Positions 14,303-22,138 of a DNA stretch of 24,161 bases are shown here, piece after piece. The stretch covers positions 1-24,161 of the forward strand of contig JARYLH010000006.1 of NCBI GenBank assembly GCA_029907755.1. Direction: 5' to 3'. The notes beneath the pieces were generated by a model, which saw only the letters and a list, made by a program, of their open reading frames with translations, ran no database searches and was not told the DNA's origin. Each line of letters starts with the position of its first letter. Positions within the stretch are counted from its first letter, which is position 1. This DNA comes from Candidatus Methanosuratincola sp. Lineage in GTDB: Archaea; Thermoproteota; Methanomethylicia; Methanomethylicales; Methanomethylicaceae. The translations under genes were made by a program, and so were the position numbers.

Positions 14303-15247
14303 CTAAGCCCTCCTCCCTTCTTGGGCTGCCCCTGTCAGGTTGATGAATACGTCCTCGAGGGTAGGTCCAAGCGTGTTGAGTTCCAATATCCTGATCCCGT
14401 GACTGCGCGCGCACTCCCAGATCCCTTCCAATGCTGCGGGCGGGTCCTCTGTGAAGAGCCTGAACTTGTCGCCTTCCTTGAGCACCCTCCTCACGGAAGG
14501 TATCTTACCGAGATCTGCCTCGCCGATTTCAGCCCCTCCAAAGGAGACTTGGATAGACTGCGCGCTCCTTATGGTTCCCTTCAGGCTTTCCGACCTGTCA
14601 ATTGCGACGATCTTACCCCTGTTGATTATCGCAATCCTGTCGCACATTTGGTTCGCCTCCTCGATGTTGTGGGTGGTCAGGAAAACAGTGGTGCCCCTTC
14701 TGTTCTCCTCCCTGATCGCCTCCCTGATCACAATGCTGCTCTGGACATCGAGACCTGCCGTTGGCTCGTCGAGGAAAAGGAGCCGCGGACTGTTGATCAG
14801 CGCCATCGAGATCGCGACACGCCTCTTCATACCCTTCGAGAAGCCCCTGACCTTGTCGTTCTTCCTCGCAGATAGCCCGAACTTGTCCAACAGTTCAAGC
14901 GCCTTAGCCTCCCTCTGCCTCTTTGACACGTGGTAGATCTCGCCCGAGAAGTTCAAGTTCTCCCAAGCAGTGAGCTCAGGGTATACATTAGACTCTTCCC
15001 AGACTATCCCTATGCATCTCTTCGCCTCCTTTGCCTCCTTTTGGATGTCGTGCCCGAAGATCTTAGCTGTGCCCTCTGTGGGGGTCACGATACCCGTCAG
15101 CATGCCGATCGTAGTGGTCTTACCTGCCCCGTTTGGGCCCAAGAACCCGAATATCTCGCCGCCCCTTACCTCAAAGCTTACGTGGTCGACCGCAACGAGA
15201 TCGCCGTACCTCTTTGTAATGCCAGACAACTCAACTGCGTTGGGCAT
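14303..15247 (-). CDS. ABC transporter ATPase (DrrA/multidrug type)
   Basis: The protein is 314 residues. The Walker A motif is GPNGAGKTT (37-45). The Q-loop region reads CIGIVWEESNVYPELT, with Glu where many members have Gln. The signature is FSKGM (variant of LSGGQ), Walker B is LLFLDEPTAGLD and the switch is TTHNIEEA. About 90 further residues form the C-terminal domain typical of DrrA-like exporters. The gene starts inside the end of the PadR gene (17-nt overlap) and has a GAGGG site 6 nt before the ATG, so translation is coupled to the regulator. It probably drives export of a toxic compound, lipid or peptide with the ABC-2 permease that follows. Confidence 0.9.
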   Translation of the reverse strand: MPNAVELSGITKRYGDLVAVDHVSFEVRGGEIFGFLGPNGAGKTTTIGMLTGIVTPTEGTAKIFGHDIQKEAKEAKRCIGIVWEESNVYPELTAWENLNFSGEIYHVSKRQREAKALELLDKFGLSARKNDKVRGFSKGMKRRVAISMALINSPRLLFLDEPTAGLDVQSSIVIREAIREENRRGTTVFLTTHNIEEANQMCDRIAIINRGKIVAIDRSESLKGTIRSAQSIQVSFGGAEIGEADLGKIPSVRRVLKEGDKFRLFTEDPPAALEGIWECARSHGIRILELNTLGPTLEDVFINLTGAAQEGRRA

Positions 15248-15701
15248 TAGAACCCTCTTCTTCGCCCAGGAGGATCCTTATTATTCTTGCCGCGCTTTTG
15301 AGCCTTACAGTCGCCTCCTCGAGGTAGTCCATCCCTTCTTGGGTTATCCTATACACTCTCTTCGCTGGACCGCTCTCAGACGTGTCCCAATCAGACACCA
15401 CGAGCCCCGCCCTCTCCATCCTCCTCAGCATTATGTAAACGATCGACTTTGCGGGCTCAACTCCGAACTTCTCCTTCAGGCTCTGGTGTATGCTGCCCCC
15501 GTGCAGCTCCTTCTCCCTCAGTATGTCCAGTATGGCTAGGTGTAGAAGCCCCTTTGGAGCCGCCTCTCTGCCAAGCGTTTGCCTGAATCCAGGATGCCCC
15601 ATACGCGGACCACATCCACATGGAGGTCCACACCTTTGATCGGATCCTCCCCCGATCCCTTCCCCGAACATGCCTTCCCTTCCGTGACACATACAAACCA
15701 C
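15231..15701 (-). CDS. PadR-family regulator with Cys/Gly-rich N-terminus
   Basis: The protein is 156 residues. The winged helix is at about 48-130: KGLLHLAILDILREKELHGG, then KSIVYIMLRRMERAGLVVSDW (recognition helix) and AKRVYRITQEGMDYL (wing). In front is a flexible segment with five cysteines (3, 5, 24, 28, 30) and many Gly (GGGSDQRCGPPCGCGP). Such a tail is common in PadR proteins tied to ABC exporters and could sense metal or redox state. Start GTG 15701 or ATG 15692: the TATA box at about 15726-15735 predicts a leaderless message at about 15704. The palindrome at 15710-15730 between the TATA box and start implies autorepression of the whole operon. Confidence 0.85.
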   Translation of the reverse strand: MVCMCHGREGMFGEGIGGGSDQRCGPPCGCGPRMGHPGFRQTLGREAAPKGLLHLAILDILREKELHGGSIHQSLKEKFGVEPAKSIVYIMLRRMERAGLVVSDWDTSESGPAKRVYRITQEGMDYLEEATVRLKSAARIIRILLGEEEGSNAQRS

Positions 15702-15709
15702 TGACTTAG

Positions 15710-15730
15710 ATATCTTAGTTACTAAGATAT
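15710..15730. promoter_or_regulatory. 21-bp perfect palindrome, likely PadR operator
   Basis: The arms ATATCTTAGT (15710-15719) and ACTAAGATAT (15721-15730) surround a single T. It overlaps the TATA box GATATATATG (15726-15735) and lies just upstream of the PadR start. This size and position match operators of PadR repressors that control their own ABC exporter operon. Confidence 0.7.
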
Positions 15731-15739
15731 ATATGTTTT

Positions 15740-15985
15740 CCTTTCCCGGCGGTCCCTTTTACAATGTGCCGGTGGGGGCAGCACACGAGGCAGACGGTTC
15801 GGTCTTTGCCAGATCGGATGGAACGCAATGAAGAGCGCCTGCAACTAGGTAACCCCAAACCTTTCGGGGGTGGGATGGTGTCCGCGTCCTTCCCGTCATG
15901 TTGAATGGGTCGAGAGGACCGGGAAACTGGTCCTCGAGAGAACCACCTCGCCAATCTGACCCTTGTGCAACCGTAGAAATCGCCC
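15740..15985. ncRNA. Candidate structured RNA between the PadR and exonuclease genes (strand uncertain)
   Basis: No protein is credible in these 246 nt. Stems include GGCAGAC/GTCTTTGCC around a GGTTCG loop (about 15782-15803), GAGGACC/GGTCCTC with loop GGGAAACT (about 15930-15951), and an outer GGGTC/GACCC enclosing the latter. A TATA-like box shared with the palindrome could drive a plus-strand RNA starting at about 15755. A minus-strand 3' leader of the exonuclease operon is equally possible. No RNase P, SRP or tRNA hallmark was found. It shares a 16-nt block with the 7.7-kb candidate. Confidence 0.3.
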
Positions 15986-16600
15986 CTAAAACTGGAGGTC
16001 TGGGTCCCTCAGGTCCTTCAACTCCTGGATTGTGGCGCCGCGCTCCGATGCCCTCTTTAGCTGCCTCTGAAAGATGCTCGCGGCGAGGTACGCGTCGCTG
16101 AGCGCGTCGTGCCTGGAAGCGGGGTTTAGCCTGTACCTTTCTAGGAGGTCTTCGAAGCCGATCCTTCGCGGCACGGGGATCCCCTCCCTCCTCAACAGCC
16201 ACGCCTCGACCCTTGCGATGTCGATGCCCCTGTCGAACGACGGCATCGGATCTGCGATCCTGCCTAGCTTTTTGTACCTCTCCACCAGGAATGCCCTGTC
16301 GAAGTCTGTGGCATACCCAATCATCGTCTTCCCCTCCAGAATTGCCCGCACCTTCCCGGAGACCTCCTCAAAAGAAGGCGCGCCTTCGAGATCTCTCGGG
16401 CATATGCCGTGGAATTTTATCGATTTCCCATCGAGCCTGCCAGGCTTCACGAGGGTGTGGAAGGCGCTCCCGAGGAGGATCCTGTAGCCCTTCATCGGTA
16501 TGATCGCAATTGCCACGATCTCGTCCGAGCCCGGTCTCAGTCCCGTCGTTTCGAGATCCACTGCCGCAAAGTCCCCTTCTTCAAGAGCCTGATCAGCCAT
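15986..16600 (-). CDS. DnaQ-like DEDDh 3'-5' exonuclease
   Basis: The protein is 204 residues. Catalytic motifs are all present: ExoI VDLETTG (Asp15, Glu17), ExoII GYATDFDRAFL (Asp101) and ExoIII RHDALSDAYLA (His164, Asp169). It is a stand-alone proofreading-type domain, not a polymerase subunit. ATG 16600 lies 3 nt after the TGA of the cNMP/CBS gene, and GGGGCTGAGCG supplies a weak ribosome-binding site. In bacteria, related exonucleases accompany the same DUF294/CBS and symporter genes. Its job there is unknown; hydrolysis of a nucleotide or short RNA signal made or bound by the DUF294 proteins is one idea, and this is inference. Last gene of the symporter operon; ends with TAG. Confidence 0.9.
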   Translation of the reverse strand: MADQALEEGDFAAVDLETTGLRPGSDEIVAIAIIPMKGYRILLGSAFHTLVKPGRLDGKSIKFHGICPRDLEGAPSFEEVSGKVRAILEGKTMIGYATDFDRAFLVERYKKLGRIADPMPSFDRGIDIARVEAWLLRREGIPVPRRIGFEDLLERYRLNPASRHDALSDAYLAASIFQRQLKRASERGATIQELKDLRDPDLQF

Positions 16601-16603
16601 CGC

Positions 16604-18244
16604 TCAGCCCCAACTCATCATTTCCTTCAAGCGTTTCGTCTGCTCCACCGCCGTTTTAACGACCTTCTTGTTGACATTCTTGTCCAGCCTTCCCTGATCA
16701 CCGCAAACTTTGCCCGTCAACTCAAAGGTCCTCAGGGCTATGTACGCCTCCCTTAGCGTCACAGAAAGCTCCCACGGGATGAGGTCTTGGCTACCGAGCG
16801 TCTCGAGCCTCTCCCAAGTGGGCTTGGGTACCATGTCGCCGTGCCGGCAAGCCAGTATCTTTACCGTGTCGGCGATCTCCCTGAGGAGCACCTCCGCCTC
16901 CCCGCAGCTGCCAGCGGCAGTCACCGCCTCCCCCTCCAGCGCTCCTTGACCCATCAGCTCCCTCAGTGCGTCCCTGAACTTGAGGCAGGCGCGGTTGTCC
17001 CCCAAGATGTAGCGCGCGTCGATCAGGTCGAGGATCCTGTCTGGTCGGAGACTCTTCAGAAAGCCCTGAATGTCCGCATCGCAGCACTCGACCTTCCTGG
17101 CATTGATCCCTGCCTCCGAGAGAGCCTCCTTGATCCCCTCAACCTGTTTGCAGCCGACAACTAGCAGATCCGCCTGGAGGGGGAAGCTGAATTCGCCCCT
17201 CCCCAGCTCGCCCGTGAACATCGCCGCGGCCCTAGCCCCTGGGTCCCCGAACCATGGGGAAATCGCCTTCTTTGCCGCAGAGTCCGCTAGCTTTGCCACT
17301 ATCGCCGAGATTGAGGGGTAATCCAGTCCGCGCCTTGAGGCGTTCTTGATCACCTCGTCCATCCCCCTCTGTGGCGAAGCGGGTCCGCCGGCGATCGCCC
17401 CCGCCGCCCCCTTCATAACCCTGAAGAAGTGGGTGTGGACCTCGAGGCTCGAGATGAGGTCTTTTATAGATATCACCCCTGCCAACCTTCCGTCCTCGAC
17501 TACTGCGAGGTGGTTGACCCCGTTGGAAACGAATTTCACATACGCATCCAGCACCGATGACCCCGACCCGACCGTGATTACCGGCGAGGACATTGCCCGC
17601 TCGACCGGCTCCAGGATCCTGGCTCCACTGCTGATGTGCCTGAGCACGTCCGAGTGGGTCACTATCCCGACGGGCTCCATACCCGGACCAACGACCATGA
17701 CGCTCCCCACCCTTTGTTCGACCATGAGCCTGATCGCGTCGATGAGCCTCTCCTCCCTTGAGCAGAAGACTGGGCTCCTGCCTACGATCTGGCTAACCGG
17801 CTTGTGCAGTCCCCCCTCCGCCTCCCGCAGGCTGGATCCCCCCAAAAGCTCGAGGAACCTCCTCGAACTCAGCCTCTCGACGTAGCTCCTGAATGCCTCG
17901 TTCCTCCCAGCCATGAGCCTCACGGCTGAAGAATCCAGCTCGAAGATCACCGAGTCCTCGAGGGTTCTCCCGTCATACTCCGGTCTCCATCCGGTGCCGA
18001 GGGCGCCCTCGATGCCGATCAGCTCGTCCTCCTCGGCGACCTCCTCCAGGCCCGCCTCCGAGAAGAGCCCGATCCTCCCCTCCCTCACGAAGTAGAGCCT
18101 CCCTGAATTCTCCCCGCGCCTGAATACCTGCTTCCCCTCCCTGTAGAACCCAACATCCATCTTGCCCACGAGCTCCGCGAGTTCCCCCTTTTGGAGCAGG
18201 GAGAAGGGTTTCACCTTTGAGAGGTACTCTGCTGGGGGGAACAT
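16604..18244 (-). CDS. cNMP-binding + CBS pair + degenerate DUF294 nucleotidyltransferase
   Basis: The protein is 546 residues. A cyclic-nucleotide-binding-like domain (about 10-125; PAEYLSKVKPFSLL, REGKQVFRRGENSGRLYFV) is followed by two CBS domains (about 155-275) and a DUF294 nucleotidyltransferase-like region with its C-terminal helical domain (about 320-540). The catalytic motif reads GELGRGE (345-351) then PLQADLLVV, whereas an active enzyme has GS-x-GR-x-E then TDxD. The invariant Ser and the first Asp are replaced (Glu346, Gln357). It is probably a regulatory pseudoenzyme that binds nucleotides and controls its neighbour. ATG 18244 has GGTGG about 8 nt upstream and matches the family start; an upstream TTG 18265 is less likely. 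The gene overlaps or abuts the previous one (stop at 18258). Confidence 0.85.
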   Translation of the reverse strand: MFPPAEYLSKVKPFSLLQKGELAELVGKMDVGFYREGKQVFRRGENSGRLYFVREGRIGLFSEAGLEEVAEEDELIGIEGALGTGWRPEYDGRTLEDSVIFELDSSAVRLMAGRNEAFRSYVERLSSRRFLELLGGSSLREAEGGLHKPVSQIVGRSPVFCSREERLIDAIRLMVEQRVGSVMVVGPGMEPVGIVTHSDVLRHISSGARILEPVERAMSSPVITVGSGSSVLDAYVKFVSNGVNHLAVVEDGRLAGVISIKDLISSLEVHTHFFRVMKGAAGAIAGGPASPQRGMDEVIKNASRRGLDYPSISAIVAKLADSAAKKAISPWFGDPGARAAAMFTGELGRGEFSFPLQADLLVVGCKQVEGIKEALSEAGINARKVECCDADIQGFLKSLRPDRILDLIDARYILGDNRACLKFRDALRELMGQGALEGEAVTAAGSCGEAEVLLREIADTVKILACRHGDMVPKPTWERLETLGSQDLIPWELSVTLREAYIALRTFELTGKVCGDQGRLDKNVNKKVVKTAVEQTKRLKEMMSWG

Positions 18245-18257
18245 GGGCGATCCACCT

Positions 18258-19628
18258 TCAAACAAACGACCTCTCTATGTGGCTATGGAAGAGCTTGACG
18301 GTCCTCATGGCCTGCTTGATCATCCCGATCTCGACCGGCGTGAGTGCAGACGTCTCGACCGTCCCCTGTGTCAACAGCTGGGAAGCCATCTTGAAGCCCA
18401 TGATTATCTCGTAGCTTTGGAGGAGCTCCCGGCTCAGCTCCGTCGAAATCACCTTGCGCTTCCCCAACTGCTCTATCCTCTCCGACGTGGGGGTCGCGGT
18501 TATGCTGTTCGTAACCGCCAGCCCCCTTACCGGGTACTCCAGGGGGGCAGCTGCCTTCGACTTGAAGTCGAAGGACTTGGGGATCCCGAGGGGGGAGAGC
18601 GGGGGTTTGTACATGAGGGACTGGGCGACAAAGAGGCGGTTCCTGTGGAGCCTCTTCGTCAAGGCATCCTTGACCACCTCGAGGATCCTGCTGTCCCCTA
18701 GCACCGCCCTAGAGTCCGCGATGATCGACAGCTCGACCGCAAACCTCTGGGGGTCGCTTGCCCAACTGTCGATGAGGCCCAGCAGCTCCTGGCGCCCGAA
18801 GAGGAGCTTCCTGGCAGTGTACCCGTGCTGGCACTGGGGGAAGCCGACCTCGTCCATGCTGTCCTCGAGGCTCTCCACCCAGGACCTGAGCTCCCCCACG
18901 CGCGCGGATCCCTCCTCGTAAACCGCCAGCGTGTCCCTGTCGGTGAGCACGAACTGCTCTTTCCTCCCCCAGCTCCCGCTCGCCGCATAGACCGCACCCT
19001 CCGGGATGCCGCCCTTCATGTTCGCGACCGCCATCAGGGCAGCGTCCACAACCTGGCTGATGCTCTCGAAAAACGCCGTGCTCCTCGTCATGCCGCCCCT
19101 CTTGGAGGCGATGAGCGCGCTCTTTATTATTTCGTCCTTGAACTCAGCGACTATGTCCTTTACCTCGCCCAAACTCCTAGCCCGCCGCAGCCTGATCACG
19201 TAGTAGATGTGGAAAGGCCCGAGCCTGTACGCGAGGTCGCCTATCGTAACGACCCCGCGCACCTTCCCCTCCTCGGTGACCAGTGTGTGCTTTATCCTGT
19301 GCTCCAGCATCCTCGAGAGCGCCTCGTGGATCCCTTCGTTGATCTCGACCGTCACCAAGCCAGGGAGCCTGTCCGGCTTCCCCCTAAGGTATTCGCCGAT
19401 GCTCAAGCCCACGTCCACCCCCTCAGCGACCACCTCCCGGAGGTCGGAGTCGGTGAGTATCCCTATGGGCTTTCCCCCCTCGACCACGACGACCGACGAG
19501 ACCCCCTCCAGGTGCATCATCTTCGCCGCGGTCCTTATTGGCACGTCAGACATCGCCCAGACGAGCCCCCTAAGTGCCAGCTTCTTCAGCGGCTCGCTGC
19601 CCCTCTCAGGCTCCCCCTCACCGCTCAC
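18258..19628 (-). CDS. CBS pair + DUF294 nucleotidyltransferase with intact catalytic motif
   Basis: The protein is 456 residues. Two CBS domains (about 22-137; GVSSVVVVEGGKPIGILTDS and VRGVVTIGDLAYRLG) precede a nucleotidyltransferase domain with GSWGRKE (218-224) and LTDRDTLAVY (Asp230, Asp232), and a DUF294 C-terminal helical region including SFDFKSKAAAPLEYPVRGLA. The motif is of the GlnD-like nucleotidyltransferase type, so it probably transfers a nucleotide to a protein or makes a nucleotide signal; CBS domains would sense AMP/ATP-like ligands. There is no cNMP-binding domain here, unlike its neighbour. Start GTG 19628 with GGTGGAG just upstream, 25 nt after the symporter stop. Likely works as a heteromer with the degenerate copy. 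Confidence 0.85.
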   Translation of the reverse strand: MSGEGEPERGSEPLKKLALRGLVWAMSDVPIRTAAKMMHLEGVSSVVVVEGGKPIGILTDSDLREVVAEGVDVGLSIGEYLRGKPDRLPGLVTVEINEGIHEALSRMLEHRIKHTLVTEEGKVRGVVTIGDLAYRLGPFHIYYVIRLRRARSLGEVKDIVAEFKDEIIKSALIASKRGGMTRSTAFFESISQVVDAALMAVANMKGGIPEGAVYAASGSWGRKEQFVLTDRDTLAVYEEGSARVGELRSWVESLEDSMDEVGFPQCQHGYTARKLLFGRQELLGLIDSWASDPQRFAVELSIIADSRAVLGDSRILEVVKDALTKRLHRNRLFVAQSLMYKPPLSPLGIPKSFDFKSKAAAPLEYPVRGLAVTNSITATPTSERIEQLGKRKVISTELSRELLQSYEIIMGFKMASQLLTQGTVETSALTPVEIGMIKQAMRTVKLFHSHIERSFV

Positions 19629-19653
19629 ATCTCCACCCCCATTTCCACCCCGA

Positions 19654-21405
19654 TCACTCAGGGGTCTTCAGCTCTTCGACGAACCTGATTGTCTCGGGCT
19701 TGTTAGCCTTCTTCCCTCCAGTCGCGAGCGAGACCAGGACCGAGGAGAGCAGGTTCGCTAAGAAGGCTATCGTCCCCCACGCCAGGGTGCCGATCCTGTT
19801 CCCCATTACCGCGACCGGCGTCATCCCCATGAGGCCGACCCCGATGACGTAGGGCAGCGCAATCGCCATCCCGCAGACCATCCCCGCAACGAGACCGTAC
19901 TTGTTGAGCCCCTTCCAGAAGATCCCAAGTATCACTACGGGCGTGAACGACGCAGCCGCGAAGACGAATGCCCAGCCCACCAGCAATGCGACGTATGTGG
20001 AGAACGTCTTGTCCTGGAGCGCCAATGCCCCGAAGGCGCCGGACAGCAGCGAGAGGAGAACGACCATCCCCCTCCCGATCCAGAGCTCCCTCCGCTCCGT
20101 GGTCTTTGGGTTTATGAACCTCTTGTATATGTCCCTCGTGGCGCCGACAGCCATCACCATTATCAGCCCGTTCGCGGTGCTGAGCGCCGCAGCCATCCCT
20201 CCGATCGCCACGATTGCGGCGAAGAACCAGGGGAGCCCGAACATGTCCGGCATCCCGACCACGACTATGTCGTTGTGGAAAGAGAGCTCTGGCGGCTGGA
20301 TCAGGCCGTCGCCGTTCAGGTCCGCCAGCTTTATCAGCTCGGTGGGGATCCACTTCTGGATCCATGAGAGATCCAGGGCCTGGTCTATCGGCATCCCCCA
20401 GACCCCCGAGAAGGCGTACCTGGCAAGGATCGCGTAGACCGGCGCCGTGACGTAGAGCAAGGCGATGAATGTGAGCCCCCATCCGACCCCGTACCTCGCG
20501 GTCTTCACGTTCTTCACCAGGTAGAACTGGGAGAGGACGTGCGGGAGGCCTACGGTCCCAAGCATGAGGCACAGGGCTGAGAGGAGCCAGTTCGCGTGCC
20601 CTGTCCCGCCCCCGAATGCCTTCACAAAGGGCTCCGTGAACGCCGCAAGACCGTTCGCGACCTCCTTCGCCTCGAGCTGGCTGAGGAGCTCGCCGTACCC
20701 GAAGTGCGGCCACGGGTTGAAGATCCCTGCGACATAGGCAGCGCCGAGGAATGCGACCCAGTAAGCGACTATCAGGATCCAGTACTGCGCAACGTTGACC
20801 CAGACGATGGACTTCCAGCCACCCGTGCCAGCGAAGATGGCCACAATCGCAGATGCCAGGATGGCGCCGAATATAGCCGGGAGTCCCAGGAACCTGCCCA
20901 CGATCACGCCGGTGGCGACGAGCTGGGCCACCAGGTATGTGAAAGAGATGATGATCAGCATCAGGACCGCGGTGACCCTGGCGAGGGGCCAGTTGGAGGC
21001 CCTGGTCTCGATGAACTCGGGGACCGTGTACGTTCCGGACTTCCTGATGAATGGCGCTATCATGAACGCGGCTATGCAGTAGCCGAGCGTCCATCCGAGT
21101 ATGTATGGCATCCCGTCGAAGCCGAGGAGGGCGATCGTCCCTGCCATGGAGACGAATGACGCGCCGCTCATCCAGTTGGAGGCTATCGAAGAGCCGATCG
21201 GGAGCGCGCCTATGCTCCTGCCCGCTACGTAAAAGTCCCCCGCACTCCTAGTCCTCATCAGGAACGCGATGATCATGTAGAGGAAGAGAGAACCGAAGAG
21301 TGCAGCCGCGGCTGCCATGAAGGTACTTCCGGTTAAGGCGAGCCCTGCCACAACCGCGATGTAGGCGATCGCGAAGACTGCGAACGTCCGCTTGCCCAAG
21401 AACAC
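19654..21405 (-). CDS. Na+/solute symporter, VC_2705 subfamily
   Basis: The protein is 583 residues with about 13-14 transmembrane segments. The SSS family core is visible: YVAGRSIGALPIGSSIASNW (59-78), TYTVPEF (125-131) and GTVGLPHVLSQFY (283-295). The VC_2705 subgroup mark is an inserted loop with DLNGDGLIQPPEL (362-374), an EF-hand-like calcium or metal loop, followed by DIVVVGMPDMFGLPWF. Substrates of relatives are acetate and other short carboxylates, with Na+. GTG 21405 starts 4 nt after the DUF4212 stop, so it is coupled to the small subunit. Archaeal presence of the complete bacterial-type module suggests transfer. Confidence 0.9.
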   Translation of the reverse strand: MFLGKRTFAVFAIAYIAVVAGLALTGSTFMAAAAALFGSLFLYMIIAFLMRTRSAGDFYVAGRSIGALPIGSSIASNWMSGASFVSMAGTIALLGFDGMPYILGWTLGYCIAAFMIAPFIRKSGTYTVPEFIETRASNWPLARVTAVLMLIIISFTYLVAQLVATGVIVGRFLGLPAIFGAILASAIVAIFAGTGGWKSIVWVNVAQYWILIVAYWVAFLGAAYVAGIFNPWPHFGYGELLSQLEAKEVANGLAAFTEPFVKAFGGGTGHANWLLSALCLMLGTVGLPHVLSQFYLVKNVKTARYGVGWGLTFIALLYVTAPVYAILARYAFSGVWGMPIDQALDLSWIQKWIPTELIKLADLNGDGLIQPPELSFHNDIVVVGMPDMFGLPWFFAAIVAIGGMAAALSTANGLIMVMAVGATRDIYKRFINPKTTERRELWIGRGMVVLLSLLSGAFGALALQDKTFSTYVALLVGWAFVFAAASFTPVVILGIFWKGLNKYGLVAGMVCGMAIALPYVIGVGLMGMTPVAVMGNRIGTLAWGTIAFLANLLSSVLVSLATGGKKANKPETIRFVEELKTPE

Positions 21406-21409
21406 CAGT

Positions 21410-21949
21410 TCAAGCCCCCTTGAACGCCCTGTCCGTCCTGTCCATCACGTATGCGTACATGAAGATGAGCGCAATCCCGACCACGATCGCCAGGAAGGCT
21501 GCGTTGAACCAGTGCAGGGGTATTCCGTTGAGTATTATGACCTGGCTCGCCGCTCCTATGGGCAGGTGCATGATGATCGCCGGAACGGTCCATGCGAGCA
21601 TCCAGACCACGGTGATCCTCTTCAGCTTTCTCCAGTAAGCCCCGTACCTGTCGACTCCCCTTTCTGCCCTCTCTGCCCTCTCTGCCCCCTCTGCCACCTC
21701 TCCTCCGCCGGAATCCACCGCCTCCGGGTCCCCGCCTGGCGGTTTTCGCGGGCTTGTCAGTTCGGTCGAACGGGAGGCTCCACGCTCCCCTCCCTTTTCA
21801 GCGGTGTGAGCACTCCGACTGGCACTCCCGGAGTCCAACCGCGGCGGTCCGGCATCACGCCTTTCCGCAAAATTATGTTTGCCAAGTTGCGGATCTCCAT
21901 TTCCAAAAAATGTGCCAGCAATTGACTTATCCAGCCCTGATGTTGGCAT
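21410..21949 (-). CDS. DUF4212 symporter small subunit with extended disordered N-terminus
   Basis: The protein is 179 residues. Only residues about 100-179 are the DUF4212 core: YWRKLKRITVVWMLAW (TM1), then GIPLHWFNAAFLAIVVGIAL with MYAYVMDRTDRAF (TM2), which is the usual full length of the family. The first 100 residues are polar, low-complexity and predicted disordered, ending in a repeated Ala-Glu-Arg stretch encoded by a 9-nt tandem repeat (21664-21699). The start at ATG 21949 is supported by a TATA box 27 nt upstream (leaderless). No start codon lies between the extension and the core, so the extension is probably translated. First gene of the symporter operon. Confidence 0.8.
   Translation of the reverse strand: MPTSGLDKSIAGTFFGNGDPQLGKHNFAERRDAGPPRLDSGSASRSAHTAEKGGERGASRSTELTSPRKPPGGDPEAVDSGGGEVAEGAERAERAERGVDRYGAYWRKLKRITVVWMLAWTVPAIIMHLPIGAASQVIILNGIPLHWFNAAFLAIVVGIALIFMYAYVMDRTDRAFKGA
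21664..21699. repeat. Four tandem 9-nt units in the DUF4212 gene
   Basis: CTGCCCTCT is repeated at 21664, 21673, 21682 (one change) and 21691 (two changes). Each unit encodes Ala-Glu-Arg (or a variant) on the minus strand. As multiples of three, copy-number changes keep the frame. Confidence 0.75.
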
Positions 21950-21973
21950 ACGTAAAGATGCTCAAATCTTGAA

Positions 21974-22002
21974 TATAAGCTTATTTAATAATTACAATTA
22001 TT
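21974..22002 (-). promoter_or_regulatory. Promoter and inverted repeats of the symporter operon
   Basis: On the minus strand GCTTATATTC (about 21971-21980) is a TATA box 27 nt before ATG 21949. It overlaps the perfect 10-bp palindrome ATAAGCTTAT (21975-21984). Just upstream lies the inverted repeat AATAATT-AC-AATTATT (21987-22002). Both are operator candidates. Confidence 0.5.
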
Positions 22003-22138
22003 TATCATTATAGTTATTCTGCGGATTGCAGGGAATCGAGGCTAGGGCCACTTCCCTGGGCTGGGATTCATGAGGGGCAACTGAAGCAGTCGACTTTATC
22101 AGTAGGGGATGCCTACTTGCTGTGCGGAGTTAATATAA
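22003..22138. other. Intergenic region before the small basic protein
   Basis: I see no gene. There is a small CTGC/GCAG hairpin (about 22019-22031). CGACTTTATCAG (22091-22102) is a TATA box about 40 nt before ATG 22139; TTAATATAAAT (22130-22140) overlaps that ATG and is too close to serve it. Confidence 0.35.

Noticed and set aside
13515..14414. 299-residue minus-strand frame overlapping the ABC-2 permease
   Set aside because: Arg/Gly/His-rich shadow in another frame of a clear permease gene.
19703..21094. 463-residue minus-strand frame inside the symporter gene
   Set aside because: Arg/Pro/Asp-rich out-of-frame translation of the symporter; no family features.
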